A stretch of DNA of 64,000 nt, from the NCBI RefSeq assembly GCF_019317285.1, contig NZ_CP079218.1, positions 4,650,001-4,714,000 on the forward strand. Reading direction: 5' to 3'. Positions 9,075-16,710 of the stretch are shown here, piece by piece. Source of the stretch: Pedobacter sp. D749 (lineage in GTDB: Bacteria > Bacteroidota > Bacteroidia > Sphingobacteriales > Sphingobacteriaceae). The position numbers were made by a program, and so were the translations under genes. Within the stretch, counting starts at the first letter, position 1, and each line of letters opens with the position of its first letter. Below the pieces are notes generated by a model. That model was not told where the DNA came from, did not search any database, and worked only from the letters and a program-made list of their open reading frames with translations.

Positions 9075-9162
9075 CCTATAAAGTTAGATGTATATCATAG
9101 CATTTGATATACACAATTATAGGGATGATTTTCCTCGTTAACGGATGTTAACGAGGTTTTTT
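9075..9162 (+). ncRNA. Candidate small structured RNA ending in a terminator
   Basis: Two nested stems, CCTATAA (9075-9081) with TTATAGG (9118-9124) and TGTATATCA (9089-9097) with TGATATACA (9105-9113), are followed 8 nt later by a perfect terminator: CCTCGTTAAC (9133-9142), loop GGAT, GTTAACGAGG (9147-9156), then T6. The terminator is 228 nt past the radA stop and just before the next gene's promoter, so it may end a separate short transcript rather than radA mRNA. The alternative is a distant radA terminator with incidental upstream pairing. No family is recognised. Confidence 0.4.
9133..9162 (+). terminator. Rho-independent terminator
   Basis: A perfect 10-bp stem, 4-nt loop and T6 tail. 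It ends either the radA transcript or the candidate small RNA. Confidence 0.92.
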
Positions 9163-9164
9163 AT

Positions 9165-9197
9165 TTTCAGTATTTAGAAAAATTTTAAATAACTTTG
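9165..9197 (+). promoter_or_regulatory. Promoter of the DUF4920 gene
   Basis: TTTC (9165-9168) and a full TAACTTTG (9190-9197) are 21 nt apart, predicting a leader of about 25 nt. The promoter begins 3 nt after the preceding terminator. Confidence 0.6.
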
Positions 9198-9227
9198 ATT
9201 AGATCATAACCGGATAATTATAAATTC

Positions 9228-9692
9228 ATGAAAAAAATCATTCTAAGCTTGAGTTTTTGTCTTTTGACGGCACTTTCATTTGCTCAAACCACATACACAG
9301 GTCAAAAATTTGGAGAAGAAGTTAAACCAGGTGATGTAAAACCAGCTGCCAGGATGGAAGCTGCAATGGGTGACAAAAAAACTGTCGACATGAAAATTGA
9401 AGGCAAAGTAGTGGATGTATGTAAGAAAAAAGGCTGTTGGATGACATTAGAAATGCCTAACGGTGATCCAATGCGGGTAACTTTTAAAGATTATGCTTTT
9501 TTTATGCCTATGGATATTGTTGGCAAAAAAGTAGTTTTGGATGGCTTAGCAAAAAAACAAACCATCTCTGTAGAAACTTTACGCCATTATGCCGAAGACG
9601 CTAAAAAATCTCCTGAAGAAATAGCTAAAATTACCGATCCTAGAAAAGAACTTGCATTCGAAGCTAAAGGCGTAGTGATTTTGGATAAATAA
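9228..9692 (+). CDS. Secreted DUF4920 domain protein
   Basis: 154 aa with a Sec signal peptide (KKIILSLSFCLLTALSFAQ, cleavage after about residue 20). The mature part has a small beta-barrel-like fold with a conserved CKKKGCWM motif at about residues 63-70, two cysteines five apart that could form a disulfide or bind a metal, and RVTFKDYAFF. This is the DUF4920 family, periplasmic and of unknown function. It is monocistronic with its own promoter. Confidence 0.85.
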   Translation: MKKIILSLSFCLLTALSFAQTTYTGQKFGEEVKPGDVKPAARMEAAMGDKKTVDMKIEGKVVDVCKKKGCWMTLEMPNGDPMRVTFKDYAFFMPMDIVGKKVVLDGLAKKQTISVETLRHYAEDAKKSPEEIAKITDPRKELAFEAKGVVILDK

Positions 9693-9784
9693 CAAGAAGT
9701 AAGAGGAAAAGAAGTCCAGAGGTCGGAAGTCTAAAGAGCCAAATTTTACTAAATAAATTACCAATAATAATATCCTATAGGAAA

Positions 9785-9869
9785 GTCGTCATCTCTACTG
9801 AAGCGTAGCGAAATGGAGAGATCTATAATAGATTTCTCGACTGGGTTGCACTCCGCTCGAAATGACGAC
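9785..9869. repeat. Dispersed repeat, CGTCATTTCGAG family (copy A)
   Basis: The ends GTCGTCAT and ATGACGAC are inverted, and the inner arms GAAGCGTAGCGAAATGGAGAG and ATTTCTCGACTGGGTTGCACT recur in rearranged form elsewhere. Related copies: 35789-35847, 46640-46678 and 53743-53843. Such elements are common between Pedobacter genes and are not coding. Confidence 0.75.
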
Positions 9870-9881
9870 ATTCTAAACAAA

Positions 9882-9920
9882 AAATAAACCCCGATGCAGA
9901 TTCTGTATCGGGGTTTATCT
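9882..9920 (-). terminator. Terminator of ilvE
   Basis: AAACCCCGAT (9886-9895) pairs with ATCGGGGTTT (9907-9916), with a CAG/CTG extension inside. The A-rich left flank gives a U tail for minus-strand transcription, 16 nt past the ilvE stop. Confidence 0.88.
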
Positions 9921-9935
9921 TTTATGTTTTTCGGG

Positions 9936-11000
9936 TTATAAAACCCAGTTCCACCCAAATTCGTCGGGTGCTAAACCGTAACGAATATCGTTCAGTTTTT
10001 TAGCAATACCATTAGAAATATGTCTGGTTGATGGATCGGTCAATTTATAGATCTGACCATTATAGCCCATTTCGCCTACATGCGTTACTGTAGCTGCAGT
10101 TCCTGCGGCAAAAGCTTCGGTTAAGCTTCCATTTTCAACTCCTTCAATTACTTCTTTAACAGAAACCCTACGTTCTTCAACTTCTACTCCTGCATCTTTA
10201 GCCAGTTTAATAATGGTATCACGCGTTACACCATCCAAAACAGTACTGCGTACTGACGGCGTAATTAGTTTACCATTAATTACAAAAAGTAAGTTGGCTG
10301 TTCCTGCTTCTTCGATAAATTCATGGGTTACTGAATCTGTCCAGATCAATTGATCGTAGCCTTCTTTTTTAGCTTGCTCAAAAGGATATAACGAACGCGC
10401 ATAATTCCCAGCAGTTTTGGCAAAGCCGACACCACCTTCATCCGCACGTGTAAATTCAGTTTCAATTTTAACCTTTAATGCACTGCTATAATATGGACCT
10501 GTTGGCGTGGTTAATAAAGCAAATTTATAGGTATCAGACGCTTTAACACCTAAATAAGGATCCATAGCGAACATTACCGGACGGATATACAAAGCGTAAT
10601 CTTCCTGATCAGGCACCCATTTCTCATCAACATTGATTAATGCAGCCAAACCTTGCATAAAAATTTCTTCAGGAATACCTGGCATCGACATTCTTGCAGC
10701 TGATTTGTTAAAACGCTCGAAGTTTTTATCAGCACGAAACACACTAATCTTTCCATCTGGTTGGCGATAGGCTTTTAATCCTTCGAAAATCGCTTGTCCA
10801 TAATGAAGCGCAGAAATTGCCGGACTCATTGGAATCGGGCCATAAGGAAGAATCTGTAAATTTTTCCATTCGCCATCTTCATAGTCGGCAGTAAACATGT
10901 GATCGGTAAAAACCTTACCGAACGGTAATTGTGAAAAATCAGTAACAGTCAAACGTGTTTGATCTGCCTTTGTGATTTTTATATCTAATGTCTCGGTCAT
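9936..11000 (-). CDS. ilvE: Branched-chain amino acid aminotransferase
   Basis: 354 aa, a fold-type IV PLP enzyme. The PLP lysine is Lys195 in FAKTAGNYA; other signatures are GQAIFEGLKAYR (68-79), LYIRPVMFA and EAGTANLLFV. The length and N-terminal extension match the eukaryote-like (group II) BCATs rather than the shorter E. coli type. It performs the last transamination of Ile, Leu and Val synthesis, or the first step of their breakdown. It stands alone with its own terminator. Confidence 0.95.
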   Translation of the reverse strand: MTETLDIKITKADQTRLTVTDFSQLPFGKVFTDHMFTADYEDGEWKNLQILPYGPIPMSPAISALHYGQAIFEGLKAYRQPDGKISVFRADKNFERFNKSAARMSMPGIPEEIFMQGLAALINVDEKWVPDQEDYALYIRPVMFAMDPYLGVKASDTYKFALLTTPTGPYYSSALKVKIETEFTRADEGGVGFAKTAGNYARSLYPFEQAKKEGYDQLIWTDSVTHEFIEEAGTANLLFVINGKLITPSVRSTVLDGVTRDTIIKLAKDAGVEVEERRVSVKEVIEGVENGSLTEAFAAGTAATVTHVGEMGYNGQIYKLTDPSTRHISNGIAKKLNDIRYGLAPDEFGWNWVL

Positions 11001-11143
11001 TGTATTTGAATTTTGAATGGGTGAACGATCGAATGATTGAGTGTTTACACCCTCATCTCTAATTCAATAATTCCCTCGTTCTGTCATTAACTATTTTGCG
11101 CAAATTAAGAAAAAACAGGCTTTTTTAATAGCTTTTTGCAATA

Positions 11144-12109
11144 TTAATCTTTGTTTTTGAGTGTTTTAAGTACACTAAGCACCCATCCTTTACCCCATTC
11201 TTCCATTTGCTCTTCTGTCCATAGAAATGGGTAAAAGATTCTTTTCTGAAAACGCGGAGGCAGATACTTTTGCCAGTTGGTTCCACCTGTTGCCGCAATA
11301 TCAACAGGATCTTTCTCCAGATAACGTACAGCCGATTTGTAATGCGATAAAGGCCATTCTACATTAACATACAGGTCCAGCTTACGTAATTCTTCAGCAA
11401 GTGCAGAAACATCGGCTCCATTGGCTTGTAATTGGTGGTATAAAGCGGAGAAATTGGTTAAAGTACGATCTTTTGCCAGTTGTAGAAACTGAGCCGCATA
11501 CTTTTTAATAAATTGCTTTAAGGTTAAGGTTTGCTTACCCGAAGCCAGTTCGGTTGCACCGAATTTCCAATAAATATTTTCGAATTGTTCTTCTATTGTT
11601 GCAGTGCTTAGTTCTTCACGTCTGGATTTGTCCACCAGTCGGATAAAATCCGTAGCGCAGATCTCAATCATCCGGTACTGTCCCGACTGGAATCCACTAG
11701 CAGGCAATAACGACATGCGGAATTTCAAAAACTGTTCTTTTTCCATACCATCAACCATCACTTCAAAAGAAGTGGTTAAGGCGTTGAAATAAGCATTGAT
11801 CCGTTTTACGCGTGCCGTAAAAAATTCGACAGTTAAATTTTCATGCTCCGCAATCTGTCTGCATTCGTGCAGTGCAAGCTTAAAATAAAGTTCAGTAATC
11901 TGGTGGTACATGATGAAAATCTCTTCATCAGGTATTGGTGTTTTAGGGCTCTGCAAGCTCAGCAAAGTATCCAAATGGATATAATCCCAATAGGTTAAGA
12001 AATCGGCATATAATAGTCCATCGAGGTATGATGCCATATCTTGCCCCATTGCCGTATATTTTTCCTGTAGTTGGTGTAGTTTGTCTTTTATTTCGGGTGT
12101 AAAATCCAT
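11144..12109 (-). CDS. kynA: Tryptophan 2,3-dioxygenase family protein
   Basis: 321 aa, all-helical heme dioxygenase. Signatures are HQITELYFKLALHE (about 88-101), FLKFRMSLLPASGFQSGQYR (about 127-147), WPLSHYKSAVRYL with the probable proximal heme histidine, and TGGTNWQKYLPP. It would oxidise L-tryptophan to N-formylkynurenine, the first step of the kynurenine pathway. No other kyn gene is nearby. Assignment to the family is firm; substrate is inferred. Confidence 0.88.
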   Translation of the reverse strand: MDFTPEIKDKLHQLQEKYTAMGQDMASYLDGLLYADFLTYWDYIHLDTLLSLQSPKTPIPDEEIFIMYHQITELYFKLALHECRQIAEHENLTVEFFTARVKRINAYFNALTTSFEVMVDGMEKEQFLKFRMSLLPASGFQSGQYRMIEICATDFIRLVDKSRREELSTATIEEQFENIYWKFGATELASGKQTLTLKQFIKKYAAQFLQLAKDRTLTNFSALYHQLQANGADVSALAEELRKLDLYVNVEWPLSHYKSAVRYLEKDPVDIAATGGTNWQKYLPPRFQKRIFYPFLWTEEQMEEWGKGWVLSVLKTLKNKD

Positions 12110-12143
12110 GGTTTAAAGTTAGCTGCACAAAGGTGATAAAGAT

Positions 12144-12175
12144 TTTGCAACAAATAACTAAATTTTATACATTTG
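12144..12175 (+). promoter_or_regulatory. Promoter upstream of the fluoride riboswitch
   Basis: TTTG (12144-12147) and TACATTTG (12168-12175) are 20 nt apart, a full Bacteroidota consensus. The predicted start site (about 12180) coincides with the first base of the aptamer. Confidence 0.75.
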
Positions 12176-12180
12176 GGCCA

Positions 12181-12247
12181 ATGGCGATGGGGTACCGCCA
12201 AAACCGCCCAAACAGGCTGATGACTCCTACGATTTTATTTAAAATTG
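12181..12247 (+). promoter_or_regulatory. Fluoride riboswitch (crcB motif) and expression platform
   Basis: The aptamer at 12181-12230 has the conserved parts in order: GGCGATGG, the closing arm CCGCCA (stem 12182-12186 with 12196-12200), AAACCGCC, and GGCTGATGACTCCTAC at 12215-12230. A weak hairpin then spans 12230-12236 and 12241-12247 (CGATTTT/AAAATTG), ending 7 nt before the ATG at 12255. This matches the crcB RNA motif, which binds fluoride and turns on F- export genes. Because Bacteroidota do not rely on Shine-Dalgarno pairing, control by the hairpin next to the start codon is an inference. Confidence 0.93.
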
Positions 12248-12254
12248 AATACAA

Positions 12255-13544
12255 ATGCCTGTTAAAAAACTAACAGAAGGATTTCTTCTGTCTATCAAAC
12301 ACTTTATTAAACTCGATTTCGGATTAATCTTAATCAGCACTTTAAAGTGGCTATTGATTTCTGCAATATTGGGTGGAATTATCGGCTCTGCCTCTGCCCT
12401 GTTTTTAGAAACTTTAAATTGGGCAACCAGTTATCGTGAGCAACACCTCTGGATTATTGCTTTTTTACCAATCGCTGGTATAATCATTGGTTTGGCATAC
12501 CATTATTGGGGGGCAAAGGTTGTTAAAGGAAACAATCTATTGATCGAGGAATTACAATCTCCTAGGAATGTGATTCCTTTGATTATGGCACCGCTCATTT
12601 TTGCGGGTACAATCATAACCCATTTATTTGGCGGATCGGCTGGAAGAGAGGGCACAGCGGTGCAAATCGGAGGAGCCTTTGCCGATCAATTTACGAAACT
12701 ATTTAAACTTAAAGCCAGAGATCGAAAAGTGATCCTCATTTGCGGGATCAGTGCTGGTTTTGCATCTGTTTTTGGAACACCATTGGCAGGTGCGGTATTC
12801 GGATTGGAGGTTTTTGTTATTGGAAGTTTAACCTACAGTGCAATTCTTCCTTCCTTTATAACGGCAATTATTGCGGATTACGCTTGCAAAGCCTGGGGCG
12901 TTGGCCATACGCATTATTCTATAACCGCTGTACCAGAAGTGGATTCGATAAACCTATTGTTATCTTTAGGTGCAGGAATTTTGTTTGGTCTTACGGCGAG
13001 AAGTTTCTCTGCGTTAAACCACGGACTATCCAACCTTTTTGCTAAAATTAAATATCCACCATTACGCCCATTTATTGGCGGAATTATTTTAATCGCCATT
13101 ATTTACCTGATCGGAAATACAAGATACATAGGACTGGGTATTCCGGTTATTTCAGAATCATTTATGCAGCGAGAAGCATATTATACCTTTGCAATTAAAT
13201 TATTTTTGACTGCATTTACCTTGAGTGCCGGATTTAAGGGAGGCGAAGTTACTCCACTCTTTTTCATTGGCGCCACATTAGGCAGCTTTTTGAGTTTCTT
13301 TATCCCTTTACCGGTTAGCCTGCTAGCGGGCATGGGTTTTGTAGCTGTTTTTGCAGGGGCTGCTAACACACCTCTGGCTTGTATTTTTATGGGTATAGAA
13401 TTATTTGGTGCCTCATCAGGAATTTACATTGCCTTAGCCTGTGTTACTGCCTATTTATTTTCTGGCCATACCGGGATTTATCACTCGCAAACGATAGGCG
13501 CACCTAAACATTTGTTATTGAAGAGGCATCAGTTTTTGAGGTAG
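12255..13544 (+). CDS. CLC-family antiporter, CLC-F (fluoride/proton) type
   Basis: 429 aa with about ten membrane helices. The gating-glutamate motif is GREGT at 130-134, the form found in the fluoride-selective CLC-F branch (chloride CLCs have GxEGP). In place of the chloride-site GSGIP there is KGNNLL at 91-96, also as expected for CLC-F. GTPLAGAVFGLEVF and FKGGEVTPLFFIGA are further CLC signatures. It should expel fluoride in exchange for protons. The fluoride riboswitch directly upstream independently supports this substrate. Length is normal. The last codons run into a REP palindrome. Confidence 0.92.
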   Translation: MPVKKLTEGFLLSIKHFIKLDFGLILISTLKWLLISAILGGIIGSASALFLETLNWATSYREQHLWIIAFLPIAGIIIGLAYHYWGAKVVKGNNLLIEELQSPRNVIPLIMAPLIFAGTIITHLFGGSAGREGTAVQIGGAFADQFTKLFKLKARDRKVILICGISAGFASVFGTPLAGAVFGLEVFVIGSLTYSAILPSFITAIIADYACKAWGVGHTHYSITAVPEVDSINLLLSLGAGILFGLTARSFSALNHGLSNLFAKIKYPPLRPFIGGIILIAIIYLIGNTRYIGLGIPVISESFMQREAYYTFAIKLFLTAFTLSAGFKGGEVTPLFFIGATLGSFLSFFIPLPVSLLAGMGFVAVFAGAANTPLACIFMGIELFGASSGIYIALACVTAYLFSGHTGIYHSQTIGAPKHLLLKRHQFLR

Positions 13545-13589
13545 CTTTGACAACCTTCTCAACAAGAGGCCTGTAAGGTTGTCAAAGCT
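13543..13589. repeat. REP palindrome 1 of the first RAYT locus
   Basis: AGCTTTGACAACCTT (13543-13557) and AAGGTTGTCAAAGCT (13575-13589) are a perfect 15-bp inverted repeat. It overlaps the stop codon of the CLC gene and can also act as its transcription end. Confidence 0.9.
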
Positions 13590-13632
13590 TATCGAATTCG
13601 TTTAACAATCTTTTAAAGATTTACAAAATTTG

Positions 13633-13677
13633 GCTTTGACAACCTTCTAGTGCTCTGCAAAATAAGGTTGTCAAAGC
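13633..13677. repeat. REP palindrome 2 of the first RAYT locus
   Basis: GCTTTGACAACCTT (13633-13646) and AAGGTTGTCAAAGC (13664-13677) form the same palindrome. The right arm overlaps the 3' end of the transposase gene. Confidence 0.9.
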
Positions 13678-14270
13678 TCATCTAATAATATAGCCCCATG
13701 AATATCAGAATGAAATTTTAAATATGCTGCTTTTCCGCCAAACCAGTCCAATACTTCTTGTTTCTTTAGTTTGGTATCAATTTCCAATAAAATCCGATTG
13801 TATGAACTCCACTTCCAATCTCTAAAATCTGCTACAAGTTTGTGTTTCTGTGGATTTGCATGAATATAATAAATGAGTCTGCTTAAATAGAATTCATCAT
13901 TTATCTCGGCGCGTTTAAATGGTGTCTGAAATAATGTCCCTATTCTCTTATGCTGAATATTAAATGCTAACGCATAGGATTGAAAAAATATTCTGAATTG
14001 TTTGCTTACAATATCATGCAATGAAAAATCACCATTTGGGTCTATAGAGGCTAAACTTTCTTTAACCCGGATTAGCAGATGAAAATGATTCCCTAATAAA
14101 CAAAAAGCATAAACATCTAAAACATTTGAAAGGTACTGATCAAGTTTATTGAGAAAAAATCTATAATTGGCATCAGATTTAAAAAGTGGTTGCCTATCTA
14201 TAGATCGGTTATAAATGTGATAGAATTTTCCTTCTTCAAATTTAGTATAGTAATGTTCGGTTTTTGCCAT
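13671..14270 (-). CDS. REP-associated tyrosine transposase (RAYT, Y1 family)
   Basis: 199 aa. A Y1/HUH single-strand nuclease: YHIYNRSIDRQPLF near the N-terminus, the metal-binding pair His62 and His64 in GNHFHLLI, and YYIHANPQKH with the likely nucleophilic tyrosine near 150, then DWKWSSYN. Proteins of this group process REP palindromes. Three copies of one REP family flank the gene (13543, 13633, 14313). The length is typical of RAYTs, and the frame is intact. Confidence 0.9.
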   Translation of the reverse strand: MAKTEHYYTKFEEGKFYHIYNRSIDRQPLFKSDANYRFFLNKLDQYLSNVLDVYAFCLLGNHFHLLIRVKESLASIDPNGDFSLHDIVSKQFRIFFQSYALAFNIQHKRIGTLFQTPFKRAEINDEFYLSRLIYYIHANPQKHKLVADFRDWKWSSYNRILLEIDTKLKKQEVLDWFGGKAAYLKFHSDIHGAILLDEL

Positions 14271-14312
14271 AAGAATATTGCATAAACCAATAATACTAAA
14301 AATCAGCTATAA

Positions 14313-14358
14313 AAGCTTTGACAACCTACTGGCAAATAGCCTATAAGGTTGTCAAAGC
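14313..14358. repeat. REP palindrome 3 of the first RAYT locus
   Basis: AAGCTTTGACAACCT (14313-14327) pairs with AGGTTGTCAAAGC (14346-14358). It lies upstream of the transposase and just past the stop of the phosphatase gene. Confidence 0.88.
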
Positions 14359-14374
14359 CTTCGATATACGACTA

Positions 14375-15676
14375 TTAATACAACACCCTAAATTTTATTG
14401 TTTGCTCAATCTTTTTAAGTGATTTAAACAGTTGTTTATCGTACTGTGCATTGATATCGGTAATGGCATAGCCAATTTCAGGATTGGTCATTAAAAACTG
14501 GCTCACAATATTAATATCGTGTTTGGCAAAAACAGTATTAATTTTCGCCATGATGCCCGGAACGTTTTTGTGAATATGGATTAAACGGTGCGATTTCTCA
14601 ATTTTTGGCAATTGTAAGTTCGGGAAATTGCTGCTCAGATATGTTGCTCCGGTATTCATAAAATCGGCAACCCGTTTCGGGATAAAATCGATGTTGCGCG
14701 GATTATTTTTCGGATCATCGAAAACCACAATACCTTGTGTTGTGCACAAACCCAGGTCTATTTTATTTTTTGCATTACCTAAATACCCAATAGTTTTCAG
14801 CTTAGCAGCATTTTTTAACTGTTCTTTATCTATTTTCTCGCCATCAGCTAGCAGGATAATCCCCACATCTTTTACATATTTGTCTTCGAATGAGGTTTTA
14901 TGACGAATAGATAAACCGTCATTTTTAAGAATGGATATGGTTAAAGGATCAACATCTCCAATTACCAAACAAAGAATTCTGTTTTTTGGATAAGAAATTG
15001 CACGCGGCAGATCGTTTACATACAAAAACTCATCGAAGCTTGGTGTTACATGGTCTGCTTTGGAAACAATGCTTTCGCGGGCAATATTCTCTGTAAATGC
15101 AAAAAATTTATTGATGATCCCGCTTTCGCGCAACTGGAAATCAGAATAACCATCACCTATACCAAATAACTCGCCTTCGAGTTTTAAATGCTGAAGTAAT
15201 TTTACTTTACCACCTTCTTCACTTAAAGGATTGGCATGATCGTAATCTATAATTTTGCCATCTCCGGTGGTTACAAAGGTATTGGCATAAATATTTTCCT
15301 TTTTGATGTGATATTGGCTTACTACAGGTGTAATAAATTCCTTAAACCCACCAGATACAATCAGTACCTCATCGGCATGTTTCTTAAAAAACTCGGCATT
15401 ACGCGAAAAGGAAGTAGATACTTTCTTTTTTAAATGTTTAATGAGTTGTTTTAAATGATCTTCATTGGCTTCAAGCAGCTTAACACGTTGTGCCAAACTT
15501 TCGGAGAAGGAAAGTTTTCCTTCCATGGCAAAATTGGTGTAATCTTCAATCTTCTGGAAAATCGCCTCTTTATCCGGGTGGTTCTTTAGCGAAATTCGGG
15601 CTAGTTCATCAAGTGCTTCTACCTGTGTAAAGGTACTATCAAAATCGATGATGTAATAGGCTTTTTCTTTGGGCAT
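14375..15676 (-). CDS. SerB-like HAD phosphatase fused to SerA-like C-terminal domains with ACT
   Basis: 433 aa. Residues 1-205 form a HAD-IB phosphatase: DFDST with Asp11 and Asp13, VSGG at 107-110, GDGYSD at 174-179. Residues about 230-360 resemble part of 3-phosphoglycerate dehydrogenase, including FMNTGATYLSSNFPNLQLP, but no GxGxxG NAD-binding motif is seen. Residues about 364-433 are a SerA-type ACT domain (HIHKNVPGIMAKINTVFAKH). The likely activity is phosphoserine phosphatase with serine-responsive regulation by the ACT domain; that role is inferred. Its start overlaps the stop of the epimerase gene by one base (TAATG), so they are translationally coupled. Confidence 0.8.
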   Translation of the reverse strand: MPKEKAYYIIDFDSTFTQVEALDELARISLKNHPDKEAIFQKIEDYTNFAMEGKLSFSESLAQRVKLLEANEDHLKQLIKHLKKKVSTSFSRNAEFFKKHADEVLIVSGGFKEFITPVVSQYHIKKENIYANTFVTTGDGKIIDYDHANPLSEEGGKVKLLQHLKLEGELFGIGDGYSDFQLRESGIINKFFAFTENIARESIVSKADHVTPSFDEFLYVNDLPRAISYPKNRILCLVIGDVDPLTISILKNDGLSIRHKTSFEDKYVKDVGIILLADGEKIDKEQLKNAAKLKTIGYLGNAKNKIDLGLCTTQGIVVFDDPKNNPRNIDFIPKRVADFMNTGATYLSSNFPNLQLPKIEKSHRLIHIHKNVPGIMAKINTVFAKHDINIVSQFLMTNPEIGYAITDINAQYDKQLFKSLKKIEQTIKFRVLY

Positions 15677-16638
15677 TATCTTAAATATTGGGTAATTTCT
15701 TTTATGCTTTCAGCAACCGGCTTAAAAGTAATACCTGTTGCCGTTTTCACTTTATGGTTATTGTAATAACTTAGGGTTAAACTGCTCTTTGCAGCATCTT
15801 TGGTGATAGAAGGCTGTTTGCCAGTAAATATAGATGCAAATTTTAGTGCTCTCCAGGCAATTCCAAGCATCCATGGTTTAGCTTCTTTTGATGGTGCTTT
15901 AACGTTAAAACCCTGCGCAATTTCGCTGAACAAATCTTTGTAATGATAATCGTCTGCAGAAACGATGTAGCGCTCTCCCGAGACTTCAGCATCCATTAGC
16001 AGGATCATCGCTTTGGCTACATCTTCAACATCAACAAAACCCGAAGCTCCATCAGTATAAAATGGGAAACCATCTTTTACCAATTTAAAAATTGCTCCAC
16101 TCCCCTCAAAACCCGCATTTTTGCCAATAATGACCGATGGGTTCACAATAATAGCGTCTAATCCTTCGGTGATGCCACGCCAAACCTCCATCTCTCCTTC
16201 GTATTTGGACAAACCGTAAGCATGTGCTTTTGCATCATACTCCCAAAAGTCTTTTTCGGTAATTTTATGCCCCTTTTTTGCATTGCCCAAGGCAGCAACT
16301 GAACTTACATGCAATAGTTTGCAATTATTTTCGGCAGAAAGGTTTACAATATTCGATGTACCTTCTATGTTTACATGAAAAAGCTGCTTTTTATGTTTGG
16401 GGTTAAACGATACGAATGCGGCGCAATGGTAAACTTTAGTAATCCCAGTAAAAGCATCTTCTAAAGTAGCAAGTTCATTAATATCGGCTTCGAACCATTC
16501 AATCAAAGTATTATTTTCGATCAACGCAGGGATTTTAGATTTCTCCCGCTTCAGCGCCCGAACAGTTAAACCATTGTTGGTTAGCTGCTTAATTAATTCA
16601 GATCCTAAAAATCCAGTTCCTCCGGTTACCAGTATCAT
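15676..16638 (-). CDS. NAD-dependent epimerase/dehydratase family protein
   Basis: 320 aa, extended SDR. It begins MILVTGGTGFLGSELI, the NAD(P)-binding Rossmann motif; YGLSKYEGE near 155 holds the active-site YxxxK. It resembles dihydroflavonol-4-reductase-like or 3-beta-HSD-like enzymes; substrate unknown. An ATG 36 nt upstream (16674) is less likely, because the TATTTTTG promoter element ends one base before it and transcription would begin inside that extension. The gene overlaps the SerB-SerA gene by one base. Confidence 0.85.
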   Translation of the reverse strand: MILVTGGTGFLGSELIKQLTNNGLTVRALKREKSKIPALIENNTLIEWFEADINELATLEDAFTGITKVYHCAAFVSFNPKHKKQLFHVNIEGTSNIVNLSAENNCKLLHVSSVAALGNAKKGHKITEKDFWEYDAKAHAYGLSKYEGEMEVWRGITEGLDAIIVNPSVIIGKNAGFEGSGAIFKLVKDGFPFYTDGASGFVDVEDVAKAMILLMDAEVSGERYIVSADDYHYKDLFSEIAQGFNVKAPSKEAKPWMLGIAWRALKFASIFTGKQPSITKDAAKSSLTLSYYNNHKVKTATGITFKPVAESIKEITQYLR

Positions 16639-16675
16639 TTTATTTTTTTTCGGGCTATATGTGAAAATACGCATT

Positions 16676-16683
16676 CAAAAATA
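16676..16683 (-). promoter_or_regulatory. -7 element for the epimerase/SerB-SerA operon
   Basis: TATTTTTG on the minus strand. It predicts initiation near 16670, leaving a leader of about 32 nt before the ATG at 16638; it argues against the upstream ATG at 16674. Confidence 0.5.
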
Positions 16684-16710
16684 GATATTTGAGCCGAGAG
16701 TTTTAAATAT

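Noticed and set aside
9758..9958. Small minus-strand ORF between the DUF4920 gene and ilvE
   Set aside because: It runs through a dispersed repeat and the ilvE terminator and resembles no protein.
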